From Sphingobacterium deserti (GTDB taxonomy: Bacteria; Bacteroidota; Bacteroidia; Sphingobacteriales; Sphingobacteriaceae), in the NCBI RefSeq assembly GCF_000757725.1, contig NZ_JJMU01000014.1, positions 62,001-126,000 on the forward strand: a stretch of 64,000 nucleotides of DNA, written 5' to 3'. The notes beneath the pieces were generated by a model. It ran no database searches, was not told the origin of the DNA, and worked only from the letters and a program-made list of their open reading frames with translations. A program made the translations under genes and the position numbers. Shown one piece after another: positions 1-8,094 of this stretch (position 1 is its first letter; every line of letters starts with the position of its first letter).

Positions 1-2023
1 TCCCAGCTTGCCTGTCCAAGAATTTAGTATTGATCGCATCCTTGATTTTCAAGCTCAGCGCTTCATACTTTTTATGATCCTCGTCGTGGCCGAAAAGCGC
101 TGCCGCCGCCGCCAAAATACGGGCATCAGTATAAAAATATACCGAAGATGTCAGTTCTAAGTTCGAGGTGGTTTTTACAGGAACCCAATCCCCGCGGCCA
201 AAGGTAGTCAGCCCTGTAGGGCTGATACGGTCTACGTAATCTACATAGCGCTTGATATTCTCATAACATTGATGTAGCAAATGGCTATCACCATAAAACA
301 TGTATACCTGCCACGGAATAATCGCGATAGTACTTGTCCAATCTAAGCCGTTGGCTGTGCCATATCCCCATCCGCCAGTCGGAATAATATCGGGCAACAC
401 GCCATTGGGCTGTTGCTCATCGCGATGATCTGCCAACCACTTTTCATAAACGGTGATACCATCATAGTTATAAAGTGCCGTTTCGATCGCAAGATGTCCA
501 TCACCTGTCCAACCGTTTTTCTCGCGTTGCGGACAATCCGTAGGGTAGCCCATCAGGTTGGAGAGGTATGCATTATTAGTCACTCGCCACAAATCATTTA
601 CCAACTTCGATGAAGTTTCCACGCTACCGACAGGCGCAACATCGCTATGCATGAAATAACTCGTTATATTTTTCTCATCCAGCGTCAAAGGAGCCGAGCT
701 ACTCACTTCTACGTACCGAAAACCCTTATAATTAAACTTGGGCATAAAGACATCCTCCTTCTTACCGCTTAATATCAAAAGATCTGTTTGAAAAGGATCT
801 TTCTCTTTGTCTCCGCGGTAATAAACATCAATATTGGACATATCCAATCGCCCATCGGGCAGCAAGCGCTCACCGTGTTTGATTTTGACAACCGTTCCTT
901 CCGGTCCTTTCACCCTCAACTTGCTTACACCAGACATATTTTGACCCATATCAAAAACATAGGTCTGCTCGTCAATTTTGTTGCTGGAAATTGGCTTGTA
1001 AGATTGTGCGAGTCTAATAGGCACTGTTTGTTGGGCGACGATATTTTCTGATGGGGCAGCACGATAGTGAACACTTTGCCATTTAGAATCGTCGAAATTG
1101 GATTTATCCCAACCGTCCTGCTCTAAACGGGCATCGTAGTGCTCACCTGTGTAGATACTATTGGCGATAATAGGCCCAGATGATGTTTTCCAATCCCGTT
1201 CGGAAACAATAACTTCATCACTCCCATCTTCATACTGTATGTGCAGCTCGAGACAAAAGGCCGGTCTTGCCCGCCAAGGTGCGCGATGAAAATCCCAAAC
1301 AGCAAGCGATTGATGATTGTACCAGCCATTCCCTAATATTATCCCAAGGGCATTGCCCCCAGACTGCAGGTGTGACGTCACATCGTGTATGACATATAAG
1401 GTTCGCCGATCAAAACGCGTATACATCGGATCCAAATGATGGTCTCCTACGCGTTCGCCATTCATCGACAATTCAAATAGTCCTGCCGCCGCCACGTAGG
1501 CACGTGCATATTTGACTTTCTTGCTCACCTGAAATTCCTTGCGGAAATAAGGGGCTTCCCTACGATGCACATCATGCCCGTCACTGATCCAACTTCCCCT
1601 CCAATTGCCAGCCTTTATTAAGCCCATTTCAAACGAAGCAACAGCAGATTTACTGGGTTTTCCATCTTTATCCCACACGATTACTTGCCAATAGTAACGT
1701 GTTGCAGGTGCCAAAGGCTTCCCAGCGTATGTGATTAATGTATTTGAGTTTAGTTGCTTTCCCGAATTCCACGCGGCCGCACCACCTTGATCCACTAAAG
1801 CTAACGAATCTGTATCAACGAAAATCTGATAGGCGGTTTGCAAAGCCCCTTGCCGCTCATCTTTCAGCATCCACATCAAACGTGGATGAGTATTATCAAT
1901 GCCAATCGGATCTACTAAATGCTCGCATTTAAGATCTATCGGCTCTGCTTGATTGTTAATATGGGCGAAACAATTCGTGAAAACGGATATGATTAGACCG
2001 AGTAATAAAATTCTTTTCATCAT
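1..2023 (-). CDS. Alpha-L-rhamnosidase, GH78 family (C-terminus beyond window)
   Basis: The reading frame is open from the ATG pair at 2023/2020 to the window edge, giving about 674 codons of a protein that in this family is usually around 900 residues. The N-terminus is a secretion signal (MMKRILLLGLI..., ending near FA). The mature start, with DPIGIDNTHPRLMW, is the usual opening of bacterial rhamnosidase N-terminal domains. Beta-rich accessory domains follow, and the (alpha/alpha)6 catalytic domain starts around residue 460. The hallmark GWTGDGH...E motif lies near residues 503-512; acidic residues of this stretch are catalytic in characterised GH78 enzymes. Expected role: release of terminal L-rhamnose from plant or bacterial glycans in the periplasm. 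Family assignment is strong; substrate is unknown. No partner genes are visible because the gene runs out of the window. Confidence 0.9.
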   Translation of the reverse strand, partial: MMKRILLLGLIISVFTNCFAHINNQAEPIDLKCEHLVDPIGIDNTHPRLMWMLKDERQGALQTAYQIFVDTDSLALVDQGGAAAWNSGKQLNSNTLITYAGKPLAPATRYYWQVIVWDKDGKPSKSAVASFEMGLIKAGNWRGSWISDGHDVHRREAPYFRKEFQVSKKVKYARAYVAAAGLFELSMNGERVGDHHLDPMYTRFDRRTLYVIHDVTSHLQSGGNALGIILGNGWYNHQSLAVWDFHRAPWRARPAFCLELHIQYEDGSDEVIVSERDWKTSSGPIIANSIYTGEHYDARLEQDGWDKSNFDDSKWQSVHYRAAPSENIVAQQTVPIRLAQSYKPISSNKIDEQTYVFDMGQNMSGVSKLRVKGPEGTVVKIKHGERLLPDGRLDMSNIDVYYRGDKEKDPFQTDLLILSGKKEDVFMPKFNYKGFRYVEVSSSAPLTLDEKNITSYFMHSDVAPVGSVETSSKLVNDLWRVTNNAYLSNLMGYPTDCPQREKNGWTGDGHLAIETALYNYDGITVYEKWLADHRDEQQPNGVLPDIIPTGGWGYGTANGLDWTSTIAIIPWQVYMFYGDSHLLHQCYENIKRYVDYVDRISPTGLTTFGRGDWVPVKTTSNLELTSSVYFYTDARILAAAAALFGHDEDHKKYEALSLKIKDAINTKFLDRQAG

Positions 2024-2155
2024 TGGGTTTACATGTATGAGGTTAATGGCTACAGAAACTAATCCGTTTTAGCCTTGCATACACTAATGTAAGAAAAGAA
2101 GCTTTTATTATAAGAAAAAAGAAATAATAGGTAGCAGCTATATACCCCATATTAC

Positions 2156-3067
2156 CTAATGCAGTTTTCTATTTATTAAACGCCGTTCCTTATTTTCGAT
2201 TCGTGTCTTTACATAGGGATATAGGAATACGGCACCTAACACGATTAAAGCTCCTAGGTAAAAACCAAAGCTCATGGTTTCTTTGTGTCCAAAAATCAAT
2301 ACGGCCAAAATAATACCATATACCGGTTCCATATTTGTAGTAAGTGCTACCGTAAAGGCACTAAGCTCTTTCATTACAGCAACTCCCAACACATAAGCGA
2401 AGGCTGTACAAAGCACGCCCAGCAATAAAAGATAGGTCCAATCAGATCCGTGGAGCCACATCTTATCACTGAAACCGCCCATAAAAAGCATAAATAGTGA
2501 AATCCAAAGAAATGCGCCTAACATTTCATAAAACGTAATAACTGTGGGACTGGTCTTCTTTACCATACGAGCATTCATAATAGAAAATATGCTCGCACAC
2601 AGCGCGCAGGACAAACCACAAATAATTCCCCATAGATATTGAAATTCGAACTTGAAGATCAGATAGATTCCAAAAACAATAATTAATCCCACGCCGACAT
2701 CCGATAACGCAATTTTTTTCTTATTGACAATAGGCTCCAAAATAGACGTGAAGAGCGTGACTGATGATAGCGTCACTAACGTGACAGATACAGTTGAAAT
2801 TTTAATAGCATGAAAAAACAATACCCAATGCAAACCTACTACACCGCCCACGATCAAAAATTGGACGAGGTGTTGCCGACTGACGTGTAGCGATTTCCCG
2901 AGAAAAATAAAGTAGATAAATAGGGATAAAGCAGCGATGAGCACGCGATACCAAACCAAATGCAGGGCAGAAATAGAAATAAGCTCACCTAAAACACCTG
3001 TAAACCCCCAAATCAAAACTGTAAAGTGTAAGATGAGTACGTTCTTGTTGATCAGAAATTTTGCCAT
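2156..3067 (-). CDS. EamA/DMT-superfamily transporter
   Basis: A 303-residue, very hydrophobic protein with about ten membrane segments arranged as two EamA-like halves. The first half opens with the segment containing HFTVLIWGFTGVLGEL, and the second half begins near residue 150. Family members are inner-membrane exporters or importers of metabolites such as amino acids or nucleosides; nothing here identifies the substrate. The start codon is one base after the stop of the upstream LptF/G-type gene, so the two are probably co-translated. The C-terminus is short and basic (ENKERRLINRKLH), as expected for a cytoplasmic tail. Family call is secure, specific function is not. Confidence 0.85.
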   Translation of the reverse strand: MAKFLINKNVLILHFTVLIWGFTGVLGELISISALHLVWYRVLIAALSLFIYFIFLGKSLHVSRQHLVQFLIVGGVVGLHWVLFFHAIKISTVSVTLVTLSSVTLFTSILEPIVNKKKIALSDVGVGLIIVFGIYLIFKFEFQYLWGIICGLSCALCASIFSIMNARMVKKTSPTVITFYEMLGAFLWISLFMLFMGGFSDKMWLHGSDWTYLLLLGVLCTAFAYVLGVAVMKELSAFTVALTTNMEPVYGIILAVLIFGHKETMSFGFYLGALIVLGAVFLYPYVKTRIENKERRLINRKLH

Positions 3068-3068
3068 A

Positions 3069-4151
3069 TTATTTGGGCGCCTTGTACTTTAACCAAAAGG
3101 CTAACGTTAAAAATAAGATATTGGGAATCAATATAGCGATGAGCGGAGGTAACCCACCCTTCAAAGAAAACATCGTAGAAAACTGAACTAGTACAAGAAA
3201 TGTAAAACTTAGCGCAATACCTATTCCCAAACTCAAGCCAATACCGCCTCGAACTTTCTTGGAAGACAATGAAACCCCCATTAATGTCAGAATAAATGCA
3301 GAAAATGGACCAATGTAACGCTTATACTTTTCAAGCAATAGATCGGTCATCATTCCGGTTCCGCGGGTTTCCTCTTTACTAATCCTATCATTCAGTTCGT
3401 CCGTATCCATCGCTGTAAACACATTGTCATACACTTCAAAATCGCGAGGCAACATATCGAGCGTTGTGTCACGACTAGTACCTTTATCCATCTTTTCAGT
3501 CAAACCGTCAATGGTGCGCACGGTGTAATCTTCGATTTTCCACTTGGTTACCACTGAATCCCAAGTGATACGTTCAGCTATAAGCTTCTCTATCAATTGG
3601 TCGTCACGGAATTTTTCCATAGAAAATTTATACCCTATATTTCTTCGCGTATCAAAGTTGTCAATATAGACATAGGTATTAGAATCAATCTGCATATGCG
3701 TCGACATCGTCGAACCACTTACTTTTTGCGGCTTCACATATACATTTTCGAAGTTTACCTTTATTTTATTTGTGTAGGGTATGATCCAAATATTAGATAC
3801 TAAGGTAAAAGTAAAAATCAATCCGGCAGAAATCATATAAGGCCGCAGGAAACGGTTGAAGCTCATCCCTCCGCTTAATATAGGCACAACTTCCGTCTGA
3901 TCTGCCATCTTTGAAGTAAAGAAAATAACAGCAATAAAATTGATCAGGGGCGTCAACATATTTAAGAAGAACGGAATACTTCCCATAGCATAATACTCCA
4001 AGAACACACGAGACATGGGTGCCTTGTTTTTAAGAAAGTCGTCGAGCTTTTCAGACACATCAAACACAACAATCACCACAATAAAAATACCCACCGTAAA
4101 CACGAAAGTGCTTAGGTATTTTTTAATGATATAGCGATCTATAATGTTCAT
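3069..4151 (-). CDS. LptF/LptG-family permease (YjgP/YjgQ), likely LptG
   Basis: This 360-residue protein has the LptF/G architecture: an N-terminal membrane block (residues 1-115) opening with MNIIDRYIIKKYLSTF, a soluble periplasmic beta-rich region (about 120-265), and three C-terminal membrane segments. LptF and LptG form the membrane part of the LptB2FG ABC transporter that extracts lipopolysaccharide from the inner membrane. The opening motif and its position after tgt, a frequent arrangement in Bacteroidota, favour LptG, but LptF cannot be excluded without its paralogue. It is followed one base later by the EamA gene. Its ATG abuts a T-rich tandem repeat (4151-4275), so the region upstream of the start is unusual. 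Confidence 0.85.
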   Translation of the reverse strand: MNIIDRYIIKKYLSTFVFTVGIFIVVIVVFDVSEKLDDFLKNKAPMSRVFLEYYAMGSIPFFLNMLTPLINFIAVIFFTSKMADQTEVVPILSGGMSFNRFLRPYMISAGLIFTFTLVSNIWIIPYTNKIKVNFENVYVKPQKVSGSTMSTHMQIDSNTYVYIDNFDTRRNIGYKFSMEKFRDDQLIEKLIAERITWDSVVTKWKIEDYTVRTIDGLTEKMDKGTSRDTTLDMLPRDFEVYDNVFTAMDTDELNDRISKEETRGTGMMTDLLLEKYKRYIGPFSAFILTLMGVSLSSKKVRGGIGLSLGIGIALSFTFLVLVQFSTMFSLKGGLPPLIAILIPNILFLTLAFWLKYKAPK

Positions 4152-4275
4152 TTTTAAAAGTAAAAAGTCAAAATTAAAAAGTAAAAAAAACCGTCCAGAA
4201 GCCTAATTTTTAAAAGTAAAAAGTCAAAATTAAAAAGTAAAAAGTAAAAAGTAAAAAAACCGTCTAAAAACCTAA
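4151..4275. repeat. Two-copy A/T-rich tandem repeat in front of the LptF/G gene
   Basis: Copy 1 is 4151-4206 and copy 2 is 4207-4275. Each begins TTTTTAAAAGTAAAAAGTC and ends CCGTC..A..CCTAA. Copy 2 is longer because the internal GTAAAAA unit is repeated three times. On the coding strand of the permease this gives a run of ACTTTTT blocks ending at the ATG. A similar T-rich sequence precedes dapD (32229-32265), also in sense orientation. Seen directly; function unknown. Confidence 0.9.
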
Positions 4276-4353
4276 TTCACCAGGTTGAAAGCCAAAAATT
4301 AAAATTTCTGCTACCATAAACTAGTGCATGCCTTTAGCTCGAGTGGTCAATTC

Positions 4354-4388
4354 GCTGTACGCAATACGCACTACACACTACCTACTAC
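4354..4388. repeat. Degenerate heptamer tandem repeat at the 3' end of tgt
   Basis: Five consecutive 7-base units on the plus strand: GCTGTAC, GCAATAC, GCACTAC, ACACTAC, CTACTAC. Read on the tgt strand they are GTA-led heptamers. The last unit (4382-4388) contains the tgt stop codon, so the array starts inside the gene and runs into the intergenic region. Seen directly; no function is claimed. Confidence 0.85.
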
Positions 4389-5515
4389 AACCTTTGCCCG
4401 AGAACTTTCACCATTTTTTCTTTCCAATCGTAAAAGGTCCCCGCAATAATTTTTTCTCTAGCTTGTTTCACCAACCAAAGGTAGAAATGGAGATTATGCA
4501 GCGACGCAATTTGCGCTCCTAATATCTCTTGCGAGCGGATTAAGTGTCGCAGATAGGCCTTCGTATGGATTTGGTCCACTAAAAGATCACTTTCTGCTTC
4601 AATAGGTGAAAAATCATCCTTCCACTTTTCGTTTTTTATATTGATAATACCGTTTTGTGTAAATAACATGCCATTGCGCGCATTCCGAGTAGGCATCACG
4701 CAATCAAACATATCAATACCTAAAGCGATATTTTCCAAAATGTTAATTGGCGTTCCGACGCCCATCAAATAACGCGGCTTGTCTTGCGGTAATATATTTG
4801 TCACCACTTCAGTCATTGCGTACATCTCCTCCGCAGGCTCACCTACAGAAAGGCCACCTATCGCATTGCCATCTCGGTTGAACGATGCAATAACTTCAGC
4901 GGATTTCTCGCGGAGGTCTTTATACACCGATCCTTGTACGATCGGAAACAGCGTCTGCTCATACCCATAAAGCGGCTGCGTGCTATCAAAACGATCTACG
5001 CAGCGCTTTAACCATCGGTGGGTCATGTCAAGTGATTTACGTGCATAACTGTATTCACAAGGGTAAGGCGTACATTCATCAAAAGCCATGATGATGTCAG
5101 CACCGATGACGCGCTGTGTATCCATCACATTCTCTGGGGTAAAAAGGTGTTTCGATCCGTCGATGTGAGAGCGAAATGTTACGCCTTCTTCTCGAATCTT
5201 GCGAACTTCTGTAAGCGAATAGACCTGATATCCTCCAGAGTCCGTAAGAATTGGACCGTCCCAATGGTTAAACTTATGTAGACCTCCTGCCTTTTGTAAA
5301 ACGTCAAGCCCCGGACGCAGGTATAAGTGATAGGTATTTCCCAATATAATTTGGGCCTGAATATCTTGGACTAATTCATGTTGATGAACTGCCTTCACCG
5401 TTCCTGCAGTGCCCACTGGCATAAAAATCGGCGTCTGAATATTTCCATGTGCAGTCTCCACGACGCCAGCGCGTGCATTCGATCCCTTATCCTTTGCCTC
5501 AAGCGTAAATTTCAT
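4385..5515 (-). CDS. tgt: tRNA-guanine transglycosylase (queuosine insertion)
   Basis: This 376-residue protein exchanges guanine-34 of GUN-anticodon tRNAs for preQ1 in queuosine synthesis. Visible signatures are the DSGGYQ loop with the general acid/base Asp (near residue 94), the substrate-binding IGGLSVGEP segment, and DMFDCVMPTRNARNG, which carries the nucleophilic Asp. The usual C-terminal zinc site (CxCxxC...H) is not present: residues about 305-316 read SPIEAESDLLVD where the three cysteines should be, although the following KAYLRHL and HNLHFYLWL blocks are conserved. I believe this loss is common in Bacteroidota Tgt but could not check it. A TATTTTTG promoter element lies 37 bases upstream. 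The stop codon falls inside a heptamer repeat. Confidence 0.95.
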   Translation of the reverse strand: MKFTLEAKDKGSNARAGVVETAHGNIQTPIFMPVGTAGTVKAVHQHELVQDIQAQIILGNTYHLYLRPGLDVLQKAGGLHKFNHWDGPILTDSGGYQVYSLTEVRKIREEGVTFRSHIDGSKHLFTPENVMDTQRVIGADIIMAFDECTPYPCEYSYARKSLDMTHRWLKRCVDRFDSTQPLYGYEQTLFPIVQGSVYKDLREKSAEVIASFNRDGNAIGGLSVGEPAEEMYAMTEVVTNILPQDKPRYLMGVGTPINILENIALGIDMFDCVMPTRNARNGMLFTQNGIINIKNEKWKDDFSPIEAESDLLVDQIHTKAYLRHLIRSQEILGAQIASLHNLHFYLWLVKQAREKIIAGTFYDWKEKMVKVLGQRL

Positions 5516-5552
5516 ATGTGTTTTTCCCTCTTACCCTGTGATAAAATCGCTA

Positions 5553-5560
5553 CAAAAATA
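5553..5560 (-). promoter_or_regulatory. -7 promoter element of tgt
   Basis: On the minus strand this is TATTTTTG, a full match to the Bacteroidota TAnnTTTG element. It places transcription start near 5548, about 33 bases before the tgt ATG. No convincing TTG -33 box was found at the expected distance. Confidence 0.55.
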
Positions 5561-5643
5561 GGATAAAAATCCGCAGGAAACGAGTTCACCACAAAATCTT
5601 AATAAAAGTTAACTATTTGTCCGCGGTATCTTATAAGAAGACA

Positions 5644-5651
5644 TTATCTTT
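5644..5651 (+). promoter_or_regulatory. -7 promoter element of the glycosyltransferase gene
   Basis: TATCTTTG, a full match to TAnnTTTG, ends 10 bases before the chosen ATG at 5662. It lies inside the longer open frame that starts with TTG at 5617, which argues that the longer frame is not translated from there. The nearest TTG upstream (5617-5619) is 24 bases away, a little too far for a standard -33 box. Confidence 0.5.
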
Positions 5652-5661
5652 GCTATTCTGT

Positions 5662-6807
5662 ATGCTACAACTCGAACAATTTTCCCCTCTGTTGCTGCAC
5701 ATTCCTTTTGGAATTTTAGCGCTTTTGCTGGTTATACAGCTCTATTACATATGTTTTGTCTATGGCAAATTGGCCGTTTATAAGGTGGAGTCTTTTCAAG
5801 ACCGTGCAGAAGAGAAAGCGTTAAGTGTTATAATTTGTGCACACAATGAGCAGGAAAATCTAAAAGCATTCCTTCCTCACATCCTCGAACAGGACTACCC
5901 TAATTTTGAAGTGGTCGTGGTTGATGATTGTTCGGATGATGACACACCTTGGATCCTAAAAGATTTTGCAAATCAATACCCCGAAAAGTTTAAAATTGTA
6001 GAAATTAAGGAACACATCCGTTTGAAAAACACGAAGAAGTTTGCAGTGACTATGGGCATCAAGGCTGCGAAACATGAGCATCTTGTTTTTACCGACGCCG
6101 ATTGCCAGCCATTGAGCAACCGATGGCTGGCGGAAATTGCAGGTGCGTTTACCAACGAAAAGGAATTGATTGTCGGATACTCCCCTTATTTTAAAGCACA
6201 AGGTTTTCTGAATAAGTTAATCCGCTTTGAAACTGCTCATACAGCCATGAGTTACTTGGCCTACGCTCTGCGCGGAAATGCATATATGGGCGTCGGTCGG
6301 AATCTGGCTTACACAAAAGGACTATTCTTTAGAGGAAAAGGCTTCAACAAACACATGCACATCAAATCGGGCGATGACGATCTTTTTGTAAACCACAACG
6401 CTACCCCCAGAAATGTGCAAATTGTACTACATCCGGATGCCCATGTAGCATCATTACCTAAGACAACATGGAAGAGTTATTACAAACAGAAGGGCCGACA
6501 TGCGGGAGCCTCCGTTTTATATAAACCAAAACACAAACGTATGTTAGCAACCCAGCTGCTTTCTGCCGTGCTTTTTTATATATTGCTCGCCATTTGCATA
6601 GCAACCTATCCCTCGCTCTGGTTTATTCCATTGTCGATGTATTTCATTCGCCTAATAAGCCAACTTATTGTCTTTGGTAATATCTATAAAAAGCTTGAAC
6701 TACGCGGACTCCTACTGTGGATCCCTCTCCTCGATCTTTTTTACTATTTTTATATCTGTATCAACGGAATATTCAACCGCACCAAAAAACAAACTTCTTG
6801 GAAATAG
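5662..6807 (+). CDS. Membrane-anchored family 2 glycosyltransferase
   Basis: From the ATG at 5662 the protein has 381 residues. One membrane segment (residues about 10-35) precedes a GT-A domain with SVIICAHNE near residue 55, the VVVDDCSDDDT loop, and a metal-binding TDADC. A later GDDDLF motif and a QKGRHAG segment (in the place of QxxRW) follow, with two or three C-terminal membrane segments. This is the layout of processive or membrane-anchored GT2 enzymes that transfer sugars to lipids or surface polymers from the cytoplasmic face; acceptor and donor are unknown. The frame extends upstream to a TTG at 5617, but that stretch contains the -7 element. rsmG starts 59 bases after the stop on the same strand. 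Confidence 0.85.
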   Translation: MLQLEQFSPLLLHIPFGILALLLVIQLYYICFVYGKLAVYKVESFQDRAEEKALSVIICAHNEQENLKAFLPHILEQDYPNFEVVVVDDCSDDDTPWILKDFANQYPEKFKIVEIKEHIRLKNTKKFAVTMGIKAAKHEHLVFTDADCQPLSNRWLAEIAGAFTNEKELIVGYSPYFKAQGFLNKLIRFETAHTAMSYLAYALRGNAYMGVGRNLAYTKGLFFRGKGFNKHMHIKSGDDDLFVNHNATPRNVQIVLHPDAHVASLPKTTWKSYYKQKGRHAGASVLYKPKHKRMLATQLLSAVLFYILLAICIATYPSLWFIPLSMYFIRLISQLIVFGNIYKKLELRGLLLWIPLLDLFYYFYICINGIFNRTKKQTSWK

Positions 6808-6866
6808 CGGTATTCCAACACTTAGTTACATTACATACGCCGCACAAGGACGACAAACAACAACTT

Positions 6867-7502
6867 ATGAATCCCACTGTCGAAATCATCTACAAATACT
6901 TCCCGAAACTTTCGGAAATTCAAAAATCACAATTTGCCCAGCTCGCCGAGCTGTATCCATTTTGGAACAACCAAATTAATGTTGTCTCGCGCAAGGACAT
7001 CGAAAGCCTTTACCTGCACCATGTCTTACATTCACTAGGTATAGCCAAATTTGTAAACGAATTTACAGCAGGCACGCGTATTCTCGATGTCGGAACAGGC
7101 GGCGGATTTCCTGGTATCCCCCTAGCCATATTTTTCCCTGAGGTAAAATTCCACCTGGTAGATTCAATCGGCAAAAAAATTAAGGTGGTTCGCGAAGTTG
7201 CTGAAGCGTTAGGTCTTCAAAATGTTGAAGCAGATCACATCCGTGCTGAAGAATTGGATTATAAGTATGACTTCGTTGTATCCCGGGCAGTCACGCGCTT
7301 CGCCGATTTCGCCCCTTGGGTTCGTAACAAGTTTGAGAAAAAAGATAGAAATGGGATTCCGAACGGCATACTTTACCTAAAAGGTGGTGATTTGAAAGAG
7401 GAGATTAAAGAGGCCCGTTTGAAAGCCGAGCTTCATCCCTTATCGGATTACTTTAGCGAAGATTTCTTCGATACAAAATACGTAGTGTACGTTCCAATGT
7501 AA
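6867..7502 (+). CDS. rsmG: 16S rRNA (guanine-527 N7) methyltransferase
   Basis: RsmG (GidB) methylates G527 of 16S rRNA using S-adenosylmethionine. From the ATG at 6867 the protein is 211 residues, the normal length; the frame stays open for 50 more codons upstream, but these overlap the glycosyltransferase and do not look like RsmG. Visible motifs are PFWNNQINVVSRKD near the N-terminus, the SAM-binding DVGTGGGFPGIPLAI (residues about 73-87), and VVSRAVTRF, all characteristic of the family. A short hairpin (7558-7572) follows the gene but has no good U tract, so termination is unclear. Confidence 0.93.
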   Translation: MNPTVEIIYKYFPKLSEIQKSQFAQLAELYPFWNNQINVVSRKDIESLYLHHVLHSLGIAKFVNEFTAGTRILDVGTGGGFPGIPLAIFFPEVKFHLVDSIGKKIKVVREVAEALGLQNVEADHIRAEELDYKYDFVVSRAVTRFADFAPWVRNKFEKKDRNGIPNGILYLKGGDLKEEIKEARLKAELHPLSDYFSEDFFDTKYVVYVPM

Positions 7503-7644
7503 GTGAAGCCTAATTCTTATTATGTGAACTAGCGGGCTTACTTTATACTTTTTGTAACCTGTAAAAAACAGGCTGCAAAAATTGAGCTCCCGGGATAAAC
7601 TTTTCGCGATCATCGGAAGTATGGATCGTCCTAAAATAACAAAA

Positions 7645-7659
7645 GCGCTTCGACAGCGC
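7645..7659 (-). terminator. Candidate terminator downstream of the SRP RNA gene
   Basis: On the minus strand GCGCT-GTCGA-AGCGC forms a five-pair stem followed by TTTTGTT. It lies about 27 bases past the end of the SRP RNA helix. The RNA's own closing helix followed by TTTTTT (7680-7685) could also terminate transcription. Confidence 0.5.
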
Positions 7660-7685
7660 CTCATCCTATTTAAGGAAATAAAAAA

Positions 7686-7780
7686 GGGCAAGCTACTCCT
7701 ATCGCACCGCTCAACCAAATACCCTTGCTTTGTTCCCAACCTGGGGGAGTCATCGGGAGCTGGTCGTAGGAGACTTGCCC
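7686..7780 (-). ncRNA. ffs: Signal recognition particle RNA (bacterial small type)
   Basis: This 95-base minus-strand RNA folds into the long hairpin of bacterial 4.5S-type SRP RNA. The ends pair perfectly (GGGCAAG at 7780-7774 with CTTGCCC at 7692-7686), followed by CTCCTA/TAGGAG and CGACC..GCTC/GAGC.GGTGCG. The apical part has the Ffh-binding signature: CAGG, then TTG-GGAA-CAA as a GGAA tetraloop on a three-pair stem, then AGCAAGG, matching the E. coli CAGGTCC-GGAA-GGAAGCAGCC arrangement. It is transcribed from a strong Bacteroidota promoter (7785-7815), and T-rich sequence follows the 3' end. SRP RNA pairs with Ffh to target nascent membrane proteins. Open frames over this region on both strands have no recognisable protein content and are rejected. 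Confidence 0.93.
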
Positions 7781-7784
7781 GCGA

Positions 7785-7815
7785 CAAAAGTAGCAAAAAA
7801 ATCACGTTCCCCAAA
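7785..7815 (-). promoter_or_regulatory. Promoter of the SRP RNA gene
   Basis: On the minus strand: TTTG (7815-7812), a 19-base spacer, then TACTTTTG (7792-7785). Both elements match the Bacteroidota primary-sigma consensus (TTTG about 19 bases before TAnnTTTG). Four bases (TCGC) separate the -7 box from the first G of the RNA helix at 7780. This is the best-defined promoter in the window and sets the expected distance from -7 box to transcript start. Confidence 0.85.
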
Positions 7816-7863
7816 TTTTTTTAGAAATCTGCCGATAGCTCTCTGATAGTCAACTAACAAAAA

Positions 7864-8091
7864 TCACATCTTTCCCTCTTCATATTCACCACGCAGAGCG
7901 AAATAGCCGAAAATAGCCAACCCAATGCTAATAATGGGTGTTAGGATAAATAAAATAATAATCCCAAAGACCAAATCCTCCTGATGCCCCGTGTGTAGTT
8001 TTGGTATCCCAAAATGGAAAATACAGAAATAAGCAGTAAGCAAAGCTAATAGGATCCAAATTATACCTAATATTTTTTTTAACGATTCCAT
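7864..8091 (-). CDS. Small two-helix membrane protein next to the MHS symporter
   Basis: A 75-residue protein with two clear membrane segments (residues about 8-27 and 42-66), a short connecting loop (PKLHTGHQEDL) and a charged C-terminal end (RGEYEEGKM). It starts three bases after the stop of the MHS-family symporter, so the two are almost certainly co-expressed. I think it belongs to a small Bacteroidota family found beside such symporters (possibly DUF6814), but the name is from memory. A role as an accessory subunit of the symporter is an inference from position only. Confidence 0.7.
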   Translation of the reverse strand: MESLKKILGIIWILLALLTAYFCIFHFGIPKLHTGHQEDLVFGIIILFILTPIISIGLAIFGYFALRGEYEEGKM

Positions 8092-8094
8092 CTT

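Noticed and set aside
4151..4388. CRISPR array
   Set aside because: The units are too short or too degenerate, have no spacers of constant length, and there are no cas genes in the window.
5617..5661. TTG start at 5617 adding 15 codons to the glycosyltransferase
   Set aside because: These codons contain a full -7 promoter element (5644-5651), so they are unlikely to be in the mRNA.
6717..6866. 50 extra codons at the 5' end of rsmG
   Set aside because: They overlap the end of the glycosyltransferase and the remaining protein from 6867 already has normal RsmG length and opening.
7582..7824. 80-codon plus-strand frame (and a 124-codon minus-strand frame at 7440-7814)
   Set aside because: They overlap the SRP RNA and its promoter, have low-complexity basic content without any fold pattern, and the RNA evidence explains the conservation.
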